From Betaproteobacteria bacterium (lineage in GTDB: Bacteria > Pseudomonadota > Gammaproteobacteria > Burkholderiales > Casimicrobiaceae), in contig JAAFIS010000013.1 in assembly GCA_013298695.1 (NCBI GenBank), forward strand, positions 1-64,000: a DNA stretch of 64,000 bases, written 5' to 3'. Of the stretch, positions 1 to 8,913 are shown one piece after another (the first letter of the stretch is position 1; the number at the start of each line of letters is the position of its first letter). Made by a program: the position numbers and the translations under genes. The notes under the pieces are model-generated. The model did no database searches, had not been told where the DNA came from, and saw only the letters and a list, made by a program, of their open reading frames with translations.

Positions 1-1
1 C

Positions 2-490
2 AAATTTGCTGGACACATTCCGCTGTATCCGGGCATGTGCAATATCCGGTATCGAGCAAACGACGACAACGACAAGGCAACCGCACCGATTTTCTTTGCG
101 TTGCCCGACCGTGACCGCGAAGACTACCAAGATGTAGCAGTCTGCGAACGCTACGCCAACGAGTTAGCGGCGCTTGGCAATCAGGTGACGGTTAAGGAAT
201 ACAAAGGCGCGTACCACGCTTGGGATGGCGGCGCACGGAGATTCCGCTACGAACCCGGTCACACTGCCAAGCCCTGCGACATGGAGTTGCAGATGACCCC
301 GGTGATGGGTAGCGGTCTTGGCCGCAATGCTCGCAACCTCAAGACCAACGAACCGTTCAAGGGCTTTGAAGACTGGAACGCCGCCGTCAACAGTTGCATG
401 GTGGTGAACCCACGCAGTCGCATCGGCGGCGATCACAGTCAAACCGATGCCCTCATCGCCGACGTACTCAAGTTCATGGGTGTGCGATGA
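2..490 (+). CDS. Dienelactone hydrolase family protein, 3' part
   Basis: The frame is open from the left edge, so the N-terminus and the nucleophile elbow lie outside the window. The visible part has the DLH-like segment FAGHIPLYPGMC followed by a strand (APIFFALPDRDRED) that should carry the catalytic Asp, and GAYHAWD, whose His is the expected last member of the triad. Family members are alpha/beta hydrolases acting on dienelactones or other esters; the substrate cannot be read here. The C-terminal region after the His is longer than in short DLH enzymes and has several Cys, which may suit an exported variant. Family call is fair, function open. Confidence 0.7.
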   Translation, partial: KFAGHIPLYPGMCNIRYRANDDNDKATAPIFFALPDRDREDYQDVAVCERYANELAALGNQVTVKEYKGAYHAWDGGARRFRYEPGHTAKPCDMELQMTPVMGSGLGRNARNLKTNEPFKGFEDWNAAVNSCMVVNPRSRIGGDHSQTDALIADVLKFMGVR

Positions 491-593
491 CGGCTGTTAA
501 AACAACTTCACAGTAGACTGGTTTGGATCGTTGCCGGATCAAGTTGGCTGTTGTTGGTTTATGAAATTTGATTGACGGTAAAGTTGACGGTAT

Positions 594-625
594 GGACGAT
601 GTTGCACTATGTTTGGGCATCGTCC
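594..625. other. Hairpin in the 491-787 intergenic gap
   Basis: GGACGATG at 594-601 pairs perfectly with CATCGTCC at 618-625 across a 16-base loop. No T-run follows, so it is not a classic terminator. The rest of the gap shows no gene. Confidence 0.35.
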
Positions 626-787
626 TGCTCTGTTCATCGCCGTGTGATGACGTTTATTTTTTCGTTTGAATTGACAATTGAGTGGGAATAAATGCGAGGA
701 CGAGGCTGCCTTCGAGCATTGATTTCCAAATGCTCAGCAAAATCTACGGCGGGTATTGATCTTCCAATTTAATCTTGCGAGGAAATG

Positions 788-1516
788 ATGGCTACATTCG
801 TTTTAGTTCATGGCGCGTGGCACGGCGGTTGGTGTTACCGCGACACGGCGAAAGCGTTGCGCGCGACGGGGCACACGGTGTTCACGCCTACGCACACTGG
901 GCTCGCGGAAACTTATCATCTATCGAGTCAAGCAATCACGCTTGAGACTCACATTCGCGATATTTGTGGCGTGATCGAGTGGGAAGGTCTCACGGATGTG
1001 ATCTTGTGTGGCCACTCGTACGGCGGCATGGTGATCACTGGAGTCGCAGATCGCATGGCGGACAAAATCAAAGCGCTTGTTTATCTCGACGCGTTTATTC
1101 CGCAACACGGCGACTCGCTCATCAGTTTGCTACACACAGCGCTTCCCGCCGAAGTGTGGCCGGTGTTTGTGAACGGGTTCCGAGATTCTGCACGCGCCGA
1201 CAATTGCGGCATGATGGCCCCGATCCCGGCGGAGGTGTTCGGCATCAAAGTTGAAAATCGCCCGTGGGTTGACAAACTTTGCAGACCTCAAGCCCTAGCG
1301 ACATTTGAAATGCCAGCGCTGCTTAGTGGCGGCGGCGACAGTATCAAGCAGCGCACTTACATTTTGGCTGACGCGTGGGATCCGAGTCCATTTCGTTACT
1401 TCGCCGCGCAGTGCGAAGGGCAAGCGGGTTGGAATGTCGTCAAACTGCCGAGTAGCCATGACGTGATGGTTGATATGCCGAACGAACTTGCAACCGAGCT
1501 GCTGAAACTCGCGTAA
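788..1516 (+). CDS. Alpha/beta hydrolase, esterase-like
   Basis: A 242-residue alpha/beta hydrolase of the plant methylesterase / pyrethroid esterase type. It opens with FVLVHGAWHGGW, the oxyanion-hole HG motif. It has the nucleophile elbow GHSYGG near residue 77 and a late His in SSHDVMVDMP near residue 224. Two ATGs are adjacent (785 and 788). The GAGG Shine-Dalgarno at 779-782 is 5 bases from the second and only 2 from the first, so 788 is preferred. There is no signal peptide, so it is cytoplasmic. The substrate is unknown. It stands alone with about 300 bp on either side. Confidence 0.8.
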   Translation: MATFVLVHGAWHGGWCYRDTAKALRATGHTVFTPTHTGLAETYHLSSQAITLETHIRDICGVIEWEGLTDVILCGHSYGGMVITGVADRMADKIKALVYLDAFIPQHGDSLISLLHTALPAEVWPVFVNGFRDSARADNCGMMAPIPAEVFGIKVENRPWVDKLCRPQALATFEMPALLSGGGDSIKQRTYILADAWDPSPFRYFAAQCEGQAGWNVVKLPSSHDVMVDMPNELATELLKLA

Positions 1517-1894
1517 GTGTCGCGAGCAATTTCTTAGGACGAGAGACGCGATCATTTTCTCCGTAGCTTGATCGCGTTTTCGAGTGAAGTGCTCACGCGG
1601 AGTTCGCAACCACGATTCGCGTCGACGTGCCCCACGGGCACTCGTGTCAAGCCAAACAAGGCTGCATCGAAGTGGCAGTTGAACTTCCGCGAGATGGATT
1701 TCCGATGAGGCAACGGGCTCGTTAAAACGGAGCCAAAGGTTTTGATATTTTTTGCTTAGCTAAGAAGTCAGTTACACAATTCGGACCGAAGAGCGTATTT
1801 AGGCGCTGCTATAGAGCCGATGCGATCAATAGATGCTTGCAGCAATTGCGACTCGGCTAAGCTTCGAGAGTCCAACGTCAAGGAATCGCTTCGT
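1517..1894. other. Intergenic gap before the sheath gene
   Basis: No RNA gene, repeat or convincing terminator was recognised. An upstream ATG at 1820 is in frame with the sheath gene, but the extra 25 residues do not fit the family, so the stretch is treated as untranslated leader and promoter region. Confidence 0.4.
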
Positions 1895-3445
1895 ATGGCA
1901 ACAATGAAAACGCCTGGCGTTTATATCGTGGAAAAAAACGCGTTTCCGAATTCTGTGGTGGAAGTCGCGACTGCCGTACCCGCATTTGTCGGGTGGACTG
2001 AGCGCGCTGGCCACGGCAGTAAGTCGTTGCACAACACTCCGTTTCGAGTGACATCGTTAGCGGAGTTCAACCAGTATTTTGGTGGGCCACCAACTTCCGA
2101 TCATGTACGCTTTGTGCTGGCTAGATCAACCGGCACAACCTCGCGCGCTCGAGCCGACGTTGCGCTGTCCAGCCGCGACGCGGCACCGTTCCACGCAGTA
2201 TTTGACGACTATACGTTGACGCAAGTTAGCGGCAAGTACTTTTTGTACTACGCGCTATGTTTATTTTTTATGAACGGCGGTGGCGCGTGTTACATCGTTT
2301 CTGCGGGTCAATACGGAGAAAGCGTTTCGGCAGCGCCGCTCAATTCTGCTATCGAATCATTGGTGCAAGAGTTAGAGCCCACGCTGTTAGTGGTGCCAGA
2401 CGCCGTTCTGCTTCCGCAGCAAGCGTGCTACGCGGTGCAAACTGAAATGCTCGCGCATTGTGGGCGCACGATGAAGAATCGCTTCGCAATCCTCGACATT
2501 TGGGAAGGTTATCTTCCGCGCAATGACCTGCCCGATGTTGTGACCGCATTTCGCGATGGAATCGGCGCGAACCATCGCTCGTACGGCGCAGCCTACTATC
2601 CGTGGCTCAATGCCGTTATCGTGCAGCCGCAGCATCTTGGTCTGGTTAATCTCGCTGACGATGCGAGTCGCGAAATCTTAATCACTGACTTGAAGGCAGA
2701 AGTCGCTGCTTCCGGTGTGGATCTGACTCGCCGCGCCACGCTGGAAGGCGAGATTAAAAAGATCAGGAGCGCGCTTGACCCCATTGCGGTCAAGCAACTA
2801 GAGGCACTCCTAAACACGGCCAGCACGCTCTACCGCACGATCATTGACCAGATGGCCAAACGTTTGAACATGTTGCCCCCGTCGGCGGCGATGGCTGGCA
2901 TTTTTACGATAGTCGATAGCGAGCGTGGCGTGTGGAATGCTCCTGCGAATGTGGGCGTTGACGGCGTTGAAGGGCTCGCAGTCGCGATTTCGGATGAAGC
3001 GCAGACAGATTTAAACGTGACGCCCCAAGGCGTTTCGATCAACGCGATTCGCACACTCATTGCGCGAGGGGCGCTTGTCTGGGGCGCGCGAACGCTCGAC
3101 GGCAGTAGTTCGGACTGGCGCTACATCAATGTGCGTCGAACCATGATCATGCTCGAAGAATCCATTCGCCTTGCCCTTAAGTCGTTTTCGTTCGAGCCTA
3201 ACGAGCAGGCGACTTGGGTTACGGCGAAGTCAATGATTTCAAACTTTCTCACCGGTATTTGGCAGCGTGGCGGGTTGGCTGGCGCGAGTGCTACCGATGC
3301 GTTTAGCGTTCGCTTGGGATTGGGCGAGACGATGACGCCTGCCGATATCGAGGAAGGACTTCTGCGAACTACGGTGCTCGTCGCGATCACGCGGCCTGCC
3401 GAGTTTATCGAGATCACACTTGAGCAGCGCCTGCAAAAACGTTGA
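1895..3445 (+). CDS. Contractile tail sheath protein (orphan)
   Basis: A 516-residue protein of the phage / extracellular contractile injection system (eCIS) tail sheath family. The N-terminus MATMKTPGVYIVEKN and then VATAVPAFVGWTE are the usual sheath start. The middle has YFLYYALCLFFMNGGGACYIVSAG, typical of the sheath insertion domain. The C-terminal conserved sheath domain (GVWNAPANVG, then QGVSINAIRTL, ARGALVWGARTL, YINVRRTM) is complete. The start at 1895 has AAGGA about 10 bases upstream and matches family starts better than the ATG at 1820. No tube, baseplate, spike or eCIS ATPase gene lies within 60 kb downstream. It is therefore either a relic or works with components encoded elsewhere. 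Confidence 0.85.
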   Translation: MATMKTPGVYIVEKNAFPNSVVEVATAVPAFVGWTERAGHGSKSLHNTPFRVTSLAEFNQYFGGPPTSDHVRFVLARSTGTTSRARADVALSSRDAAPFHAVFDDYTLTQVSGKYFLYYALCLFFMNGGGACYIVSAGQYGESVSAAPLNSAIESLVQELEPTLLVVPDAVLLPQQACYAVQTEMLAHCGRTMKNRFAILDIWEGYLPRNDLPDVVTAFRDGIGANHRSYGAAYYPWLNAVIVQPQHLGLVNLADDASREILITDLKAEVAASGVDLTRRATLEGEIKKIRSALDPIAVKQLEALLNTASTLYRTIIDQMAKRLNMLPPSAAMAGIFTIVDSERGVWNAPANVGVDGVEGLAVAISDEAQTDLNVTPQGVSINAIRTLIARGALVWGARTLDGSSSDWRYINVRRTMIMLEESIRLALKSFSFEPNEQATWVTAKSMISNFLTGIWQRGGLAGASATDAFSVRLGLGETMTPADIEEGLLRTTVLVAITRPAEFIEITLEQRLQKR

Positions 3446-3566
3446 AAGTACGTGCGAAATAACAACGCGCGCTGCGCCTTCGCTCAACCGAGATTCAGGC
3501 GTGAATTGCCATCGCTAATTGCGATACGCTTCGTGCCCTTCTTCAAAGCAAACTAACGTGGATCGC

Positions 3567-4262
3567 ATGACAAAGCTCACCGCACTCATTACTGGCGCAC
3601 ACGGCAACATGGGTCGCGCGCTCATCCATCGATTAGCTGCTGACGGTTTTCACGTCATTGGCGTTGACGCGCATGCAAGCACGCCGCACGCGAGTGACCA
3701 GAGCTCACCTGATGAGTCCCACGCCGTTGATCTGATGAATGAAGAATCAGCAGGCGCGTTCGTGCAATCGATAATCGCAACACATCATCGCATTGATGTG
3801 GCGGTGTTAACCGTCGGCGGTTTCGCGATGGGCTCAATCGCTGACACGAAAACCTCTGACGTCGCGCAGCAGTACAAACTGAATTTCGAGACCGCGTACA
3901 ACGTGGCGCGACCTGCTTTTTTGCAGATGATGAAGCAGGGCGCGGGACGATTGTTTTTGGTCGGCGCGCGGCCTGCGCTCTCGGCGGCGGGCAGCAAAGG
4001 CATGGTCGCTTACGGGCTTGCGAAGTCGCTCATCTTTCGGGTTGCGGAAATGATGAACGATGAGGCGAAAGGTACGAATGTGTCAGTGCACGTAATCGTG
4101 CCAAGCATCATCGACACACCGCAGAATCGCTCGGCAATGCCAGAAGCAGATTTTGCAAAGTGGGTGACGCCCGAAGCGATTGCCGAGGTCGTTGCGTTTC
4201 ACGCGAGTGAGCGCGCCAGTGCGTTGCGTGAGGCGGTGATCAAGGTTTACGGTGCTGCGTAA
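3567..4262 (+). CDS. Short-chain dehydrogenase/reductase (SDR)
   Basis: A 231-residue SDR with a Rossmann fold. The cofactor loop is TGAHGNMG near residue 11, and YGLAKS near residue 152 supplies the catalytic Tyr and Lys of YxxxK. The usual catalytic Ser before it is not obvious (GARPALSAAG). The acidic VDAH after strand 2 suggests NAD rather than NADP. The reading frame is open back to 3519, but the homologous N-terminus starts at MTKLTALITG. A GTG at 3558 is an alternative start. It lies 120 bp after the sheath gene. Substrate unknown. Confidence 0.8.
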   Translation: MTKLTALITGAHGNMGRALIHRLAADGFHVIGVDAHASTPHASDQSSPDESHAVDLMNEESAGAFVQSIIATHHRIDVAVLTVGGFAMGSIADTKTSDVAQQYKLNFETAYNVARPAFLQMMKQGAGRLFLVGARPALSAAGSKGMVAYGLAKSLIFRVAEMMNDEAKGTNVSVHVIVPSIIDTPQNRSAMPEADFAKWVTPEAIAEVVAFHASERASALREAVIKVYGAA

Positions 4263-4337
4263 GTTATCTGCGCGCATTCGGGGCGACCAACAGGCTATAT
4301 CGCCGTTGAGTTCGCGACGCTAAATATTCCCGCGCGT

Positions 4338-4417
4338 CGCCCATTTAATTGGGCTAACAGTCAATTTTCATGTGATAACGAAAATATAAAAAAACGACAG
4401 TATCACCCAATTTTTAT
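4338..4417. repeat. Dispersed 3' element, copy 1
   Basis: Between convergent stop codons of the SDR gene and mltF. It opens with a GCCCATTTAATTGGGC hairpin and closes with ATCACCCAATTTTTATG after an AT-rich core (TCAATTTTCATG). One of about 13 related elements in the window. Confidence 0.6.
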
Positions 4418-4474
4418 GGCGCTTGCGGTTTACGGCCAGCATTGCGCCGTGACCTCGTATGCGAGCCGCCGCCG

Positions 4475-5905
4475 CTACGTTTTCTCCAGAACTTTCAGCC
4501 GCGGCTGATGTGGCGTTTCCAAGCGCAGCAACACGTCGTAGTACGCGCGCACCGATTCGACAAAGTCCACGGGCATTCCGCATCGACATGTGCCTAATTT
4601 GAACTGGCTGGCAATATCTGGATTAGTCAGCAGCGGCAAATGCCGACGCACGTCAACCCAGCTATCGGGATTTTTTTTGCTCCGCTGAGTCAAGATGCGT
4701 GCGTTTTCTACATGGCCGATTCCGATGTTGTAGGCGGCTAACGCGAGCCACGTTTTGTCGGGCTCATTAATGCGCGCCGCAAGTGCGTCGCGTTTAAGCT
4801 CGGCGATATAGCGGGCAGCGCCGATGATGGATGAATAGGGATCCAGTCGATCCACACCGTATCGCTTCGCGGTGTCTTCAGTGAATTGCATGATGCCGCG
4901 CACGCCTGTCTCAGAGGTTGCGTCAGCGTTCCAGTGCGATTCTTGGTAAGCAACCGCTGCCAGCAATCGCCACTCAACGCCATGACGCTCCTGCGCTTCG
5001 TGAAACCAGTTTCGATATCGCGGCAACACGCTGTTTACGCGCTCGGTAAAAACTTCAAACTCTTCTTGTTTGCGTGCGCCTGGAAACCCAAAGTATTTGT
5101 CGATCACGCGAGCAATCTGACCATCGCGCACAATGCGCTTAAGGAAAGCGTCAGCAACATCGCGAAGCGCGGTTTGCGAGGGTGCGAAAAACCAAGCGCG
5201 TGATTGTGCGGGCGACACGACGAACGCACGCTGGGTGTCGTAATGAAAGTGCCGACTAGAGGTGAACGTATCCTCTTCGACAATCGCGTACTCCAGCTCA
5301 TCATCACCCACCGCAGCCATCAATGATTCGTCGTCGTGCTTCAGATCCGGCACAAACTCTATTTTTGGATTTTTCTGCGCAATCTCCAAGAATCGCGGGT
5401 GGCTTACGATTCTGGAGCTCACCACCACACGCCTAGGCAAAAGCTCCGCGAACGACTTAGGCTGGAACTTTTTAGGGGAATGCAAAAGGATCCACCCGCT
5501 TTCGCGATACCGAGTTTGCGTTGCAATGTACGGCAGTGAAGCCGCGTTCGGCGGTGGCGCTGAAGTGCCCATTGCAACGAAATCAAGCTCGCCGCGCTCG
5601 AGCGCGGACATCGCTTCCTCGGGCGTGGCGAAAAGCTTCCACTCGGCTTGCGAGCGCTGCGTTACCGTAAAGGCTGATGCCAGATCGTATTCAAGTCCAG
5701 CGGGTTCGCCGTTGGCGTCGATATAGAAAACAGTGGGATGTCGCATCACGCCGACGCGAATCGTTGCCTGCGTCTCGCGCGCGCGAAGCTTTGATTCAGC
5801 GAATTTCGTCTCGCTGAGTTTGAGCGCATCGAATATCGCAACCGGCAGCAGTACAAGCGCGGCGGCCAGAATGAATATTGCTGCAATTCGCGCGAGCAGG
5901 ATCAA
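4475..5905 (-). CDS. mltF: Membrane-bound lytic murein transglycosylase F
   Basis: A 476-residue MltF. After an N-terminal membrane segment (ILLARIAAIFILAAALVLLP) comes a periplasmic SBP_bac_3-like domain (IRVGVMRHPTVFYID, then GLEYDLASAF). The C-terminal SLT domain follows, with the catalytic Glu in AVAYQESHWN and then GIMQFTEDTA and AAYNIGIGHV. It cleaves peptidoglycan glycan strands to 1,6-anhydromuropeptides at the inner face of the outer membrane. The only upstream ATG (6022) lies inside the divergent 4.5S RNA gene. A TTG at 5905 with AGAGGA at 5921-5916 gives a normal signal-like N-terminus and is preferred. It is divergent from ffs, so the two share a short promoter region. Confidence 0.9.
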   Translation of the reverse strand: MILLARIAAIFILAAALVLLPVAIFDALKLSETKFAESKLRARETQATIRVGVMRHPTVFYIDANGEPAGLEYDLASAFTVTQRSQAEWKLFATPEEAMSALERGELDFVAMGTSAPPPNAASLPYIATQTRYRESGWILLHSPKKFQPKSFAELLPRRVVVSSRIVSHPRFLEIAQKNPKIEFVPDLKHDDESLMAAVGDDELEYAIVEEDTFTSSRHFHYDTQRAFVVSPAQSRAWFFAPSQTALRDVADAFLKRIVRDGQIARVIDKYFGFPGARKQEEFEVFTERVNSVLPRYRNWFHEAQERHGVEWRLLAAVAYQESHWNADATSETGVRGIMQFTEDTAKRYGVDRLDPYSSIIGAARYIAELKRDALAARINEPDKTWLALAAYNIGIGHVENARILTQRSKKNPDSWVDVRRHLPLLTNPDIASQFKLGTCRCGMPVDFVESVRAYYDVLLRLETPHQPRLKVLEKT

Positions 5906-5992
5906 TGTCGAATCGTCCTCTAAAAGCGGACTGGGAGTATACGAGGCAAATTTCGCCCGATAAGGTGAATAAATTGCATTCTCTAGAACGCC

Positions 5993-5998
5993 TATAAT
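5993..5998 (+). promoter_or_regulatory. -10 box of the 4.5S RNA promoter
   Basis: A perfect TATAAT lies 8-13 bases before the first base of the RNA stem. No good -35 is seen at 17 bp; TTGCAT at 5974 is only 13 bp away. Confidence 0.55.
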
Positions 5999-6005
5999 TG
6001 AAAGC

Positions 6006-6100
6006 GGTGGGTCGCCCCGCATGTCTAACTCGTGAACCTGGTCAGGTCCGGAAGGAAGCAGCCACAGCGGGCCAAGCAGTGCCGGGGGAACGGCTCACCA
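6006..6100 (+). ncRNA. ffs: Signal recognition particle 4.5S RNA
   Basis: The conserved SRP domain IV is present (GGTCAGGTCCGGAAGGAAGC, then CAGCC). The ends pair as GGTGGGTCG with CGGCTCACC, nine pairs including G-U. The size (about 95 nt) fits the short bacterial 4.5S form that binds Ffh for co-translational membrane targeting. A run of seven T follows (CTTTCCTTTTTTT), acting as terminator. The place just upstream of dnaX is a common bacterial arrangement. Confidence 0.95.
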
Positions 6101-6260
6101 CTTTCCTTTTTTTGCGATGCGATTGCTTCGTTGCAATTCGCTCGCTGTACTGTTCGTACTGTCTTCGCGGGTTGCGCCTCGCGATCATCCCCGTTAAATC
6201 CTAAAAGTCGGACTCCGAACCCGCTCCCGTTGCGCCTCCCCGCACGTGGGTAAACGTCGA

Positions 6261-6396
6261 CCGTGCGTCCTGAGCTTGTCGAAGGATCACCCTCACTGCC
6301 GTTCGTGGTGATCCCGTGTTCGTTCGTAAAGCTCAGGACTCGGGAGAAAACGCTACCCTCACCCCGTTTGTGGTGAGCTCGTCGAACCATGAACGC
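6261..6396. repeat. REP-like repeat pair before dnaX
   Basis: CCTGAGCTTGTCGAAGGAT at 6269-6287 and a related segment GGTGAGCTCGTCGAACCATG at 6372-6391 are copies of a common proteobacterial intergenic repeat type. They flank CTCACTGCCGTTCGTGGTGA and CTCACCCCGTTTGTGGTGAG. Nothing else was recognised in the 6102-6438 gap. Confidence 0.55.
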
Positions 6397-6438
6397 GCTC
6401 CACCTACAATGACGCAATCGCTTCCAACGCGCAATTGA

Positions 6439-8121
6439 TTGCTGCAATTGGCTACCTCCTCTCTCGCCCTCGCCCGCAAATATCGCCCTCGCAGCTTTGC
6501 TGAATTGATGGGGCAAGAACACGTCGTTAAAGCGCTTTCGCATGCCCTCGAGACGGGGCGTCTGCATCAGGCGTATCTGCTCACCGGCACACGCGGAATC
6601 GGCAAGACAACCATCGCGCGCATCCTCGCGAAAACGCTAAATTGCGAAACTGGCGTTACGCCATCTCCCTGCGGTGTGTGCCAATCGTGCGTTGATATTG
6701 ATGCCGGTCGTTTCCCTGATTTGATCGAACTTGATGCCGCGTCGAACACCGGCGTTGACAACATGCGCGAGATCATCGATAACGCGCGCTACGCACCGAC
6801 GTCGGGGCGCTACAAGGTGTATCTCATCGACGAGGTTCACATGCTCTCGAAGAGCGCGTTTAACTCGATGCTTAAAACGCTGGAAGAGCCGCCGGAGCAT
6901 GTGAAATTCGTGCTCGCGACGACTGATCCGCAGAAGATTCCAGTGACGGTTCTATCGCGATGTTTGCAATTTAATTTGAAAGCCTTCCCGCCGGAACGCG
7001 TGGCAGAGCAATTGCATAAAGTGCTCACCGCTGAAGAAATTCCATTTGATGCGAAAGCGTTGCGACTCATCGGCGACGCAGCGAACGGCTCGATGCGTGA
7101 TGCGCTCTCGATCACTGATCAAGCGATTGCGTTTGGTCACGGCAAGGTTGACGAAATCCAAGTGCGGCAAATGCTTGGTAACGTTGACCGCGATTTTGTG
7201 TGGCGCGTGCTCGATGCAGTGATCGCGAAAGACGCGCAAGCCCTTGACGCCGAATGTGATCGCTGTTTTGAAAGCGCACTCGCGGCGGACGATGCGCTCG
7301 CGCAGCTCGCGCGCGCGCTGCATCGCGTTGCACTGTTTCAAGCGGTGCCCGCATCGATTGACAACGATGATCCCGACAAACCACACGTTGAGCGAATCGC
7401 CTCGCAAATCGACGCCGAAACCGCGCAGCTTTACTACCAAATCGCTTTGCACGGCCGCGATGATCTGCGGCTAGCGCCCGATGAACAAACGGCGCTGATG
7501 ATGACGTTTTTGCGGCTGCTCGCGTTTTCGCCAAACAGTGGAAGCGCGCCTGCGAGAGAAGCGCCCAGCAATGCCGCGCAAAGCACCCAAAACGGCTCGC
7601 AAGCGCGCGCAAGCGCTTCAGCAAGACCGAGCGAGTCTACGAAGGTCGCGGTGCCTCCAACGTCAGAAAACGCTAACACCTTACCAAAACCGTCTGAACA
7701 AAGCTCGAGCACAACACCTACCTCTGTCGCCCAAGAACCCAAGGCGTTCGACGGTAATTGGCATAAACTCGTAGCTACCCTTCCTTTGGCTGCGATGGCC
7801 AAAGAATTGGCGCGTCACGCAGTATTGTTGTCGCACGATGGCAATGTGTTCAAACTCGCCGTCCCGCAAGATAAACGCCCGCTCGCCACCACACAAAAAG
7901 AGCGCCTCGCTAGCACGCTCACCGAATACTTCGGTCGCGCGACGAAAGTTGACATCGAACTCACCGACGGCGCGGGCGAATCCGTCGCCGCGAAAGAAGT
8001 GAAAGCGAAAGACGAGAAGCAGGCTGCCGCAGAAGCGGCGTTCCTTGCCGATCCCGCGGTGCAGGTGCTGCTAAAAGACGGCAACGGGCGCATTCCGGCC
8101 GGAAGCATCACCCCGAGCTAG
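6439..8121 (+). CDS. dnaX: DNA polymerase III subunits tau/gamma
   Basis: The clamp-loader ATPase of the replisome, 560 residues. It has LARKYRPRSFAELMGQ, Walker A GTRGIGKTT, the four-Cys zinc module (C..CGVCQSC), Walker B LIDEVHMLS and sensor-1 SRC. A Pro/Ser/Thr-rich linker (about 360-430) leads to the tau C-terminal domain that binds polymerase alpha. No ATG is available, because an in-frame TGA sits at 6436-6438. The start must be TTG at 6439 or TTG at 6448 (M-A-T-S-S); no clear Shine-Dalgarno decides between them. No A-AAA-AAG frameshift heptamer for gamma was seen. It heads the dnaX-ybaB-recR group. Confidence 0.95.
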   Translation: MLQLATSSLALARKYRPRSFAELMGQEHVVKALSHALETGRLHQAYLLTGTRGIGKTTIARILAKTLNCETGVTPSPCGVCQSCVDIDAGRFPDLIELDAASNTGVDNMREIIDNARYAPTSGRYKVYLIDEVHMLSKSAFNSMLKTLEEPPEHVKFVLATTDPQKIPVTVLSRCLQFNLKAFPPERVAEQLHKVLTAEEIPFDAKALRLIGDAANGSMRDALSITDQAIAFGHGKVDEIQVRQMLGNVDRDFVWRVLDAVIAKDAQALDAECDRCFESALAADDALAQLARALHRVALFQAVPASIDNDDPDKPHVERIASQIDAETAQLYYQIALHGRDDLRLAPDEQTALMMTFLRLLAFSPNSGSAPAREAPSNAAQSTQNGSQARASASARPSESTKVAVPPTSENANTLPKPSEQSSSTTPTSVAQEPKAFDGNWHKLVATLPLAAMAKELARHAVLLSHDGNVFKLAVPQDKRPLATTQKERLASTLTEYFGRATKVDIELTDGAGESVAAKEVKAKDEKQAAAEAAFLADPAVQVLLKDGNGRIPAGSITPS

Positions 8122-8343
8122 CGCTCGCTAGGACGACGCTCGCTCCGCGAGCTAGGACGTCGGCACGGAGGCCTAGGACGACGCTCCCGTTGGTCGCTAT
8201 GACGCAAGGTTTCGCTGAAAATGTGTCCGGAATAAAATGCACTGAGTTTGAAAGTTTGTGAAGCTTTGCGTCTTAGCGAAGCGTCGTCCTAGCGCGTAAG
8301 CGCGTCGTCCTAGCGAGCAAAGCGAGCGGCGTCCTGTTTTTGG
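8122..8343. repeat. GACGAC composite repeat block A
   Basis: Fills the dnaX-ybaB gap. Left arms read CTAGGACGACGC with spacers such as GCTCGC-TCC-GCGAGC. A core follows (8200-8275, bounded by GACGCAAGGT and GCTTTGCGTC). Right arms are the same unit in reverse (GCGTCGTCCTAG). Same plan as blocks B, C and D. Confidence 0.7.
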
Positions 8344-8350
8344 AGAAAAC

Positions 8351-8680
8351 ATGTTTGGTGGAAAAGGTGGCATGGCTGGGCTTATGCAACAAGCCCAGAA
8401 AATGCAAGAAAACTTGAAGAAAGCGCAAGACGAAATCGCGCGTATGGAAGTTGAAGGCCAAGCCGGCGCGGGCATGGTCAAGGTGGTGATGACGGGCAAG
8501 CATGATTGCAAGCGCGTGCAAATAGATCCGAGCGTGATGGACGACAAAGAAATGCTCGAGGATTTGATTACCGCCGCGATTAACGACGCTGCACGAAAAA
8601 TCGAAGCCACTTCGTCGGAAAAAATGGGTTCGCTTGCAGGCGGTATGAATTTACCGCCTGGAATGAAATTGCCGTTCTAG
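8351..8680 (+). CDS. ybaB: YbaB/EbfC nucleoid-associated protein
   Basis: A 109-residue YbaB/EbfC family protein, a small dimeric DNA-binding protein of the nucleoid. It has the standard start [19 protein letters not shown], a long amphipathic helix ([17 protein letters not shown]), the strand [19 protein letters not shown] and the helix [14 protein letters not shown]. The length is typical. It sits between dnaX and recR, as in most bacteria, with GGAG upstream (TTTTTGGAGAAAAC). Separation from both neighbours by about 230 bp of repeats is unusual for this operon. Confidence 0.95.
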   Translation: MFGGKGGMAGLMQQAQKMQENLKKAQDEIARMEVEGQAGAGMVKVVMTGKHDCKRVQIDPSVMDDKEMLEDLITAAINDAARKIEATSSEKMGSLAGGMNLPPGMKLPF

Positions 8681-8689
8681 CGAACGGCA

Positions 8690-8893
8690 AAGGACGACGC
8701 GCTCCGCGCTATGACGACGCTCATTTCATTCGCTATGACGACGCGCTTCGCGCTAGGACGCAAGGTCTATGGCTGGCGCTGTCCCTTGAACGAGGCGAAG
8801 GCGTGCGCGCAGAGCTTCCGTCCTAGGCCGAAGGCCGTCGTCCTAGCTCGCTGCGCGCGCGTCGTCCTAGCGAACGAAGTGAGCGACGTCCTT
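8690..8893. repeat. GACGAC composite repeat block B
   Basis: Fills the ybaB-recR gap. Left arms are CTATGACGACGC / CTAGGACGC with spacers such as GCGC-TTC-GCGC. The core runs about 8765-8820. Right arms are inverted (CCGTCCTAG, GCCGTCGTCCTAG, GCGTCGTCCTAG) with spacers GGCC-GAA-GGCC and others. Confidence 0.7.
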
Positions 8894-8913
8894 GGTCGAT
8901 TGGAGATTTCTGT

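Noticed and set aside
1895-3445. Prophage remnant
   Set aside because: Only the sheath gene is phage-like; no integrase, capsid, lysis or other tail gene and no attachment site is seen.
6025-6567. 180-codon minus-strand frame between mltF and dnaX
   Set aside because: It overlaps the 4.5S RNA and the dnaX 5' end and consists largely of repeat sequence.
6439-8121. Programmed frameshift for the gamma form of DnaX
   Set aside because: No A-AAA-AAG or similar slippery heptamer was found in the zero frame; the only A-run near 7896 is late and in the wrong phase.
8122-8893. CRISPR array in the GACGAC blocks
   Set aside because: Units are 12 bp with palindromic 8-15 bp spacers and occur in both orientations. 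CRISPR repeats are longer, in one direction, with about 30-bp unique spacers; no cas genes are near.
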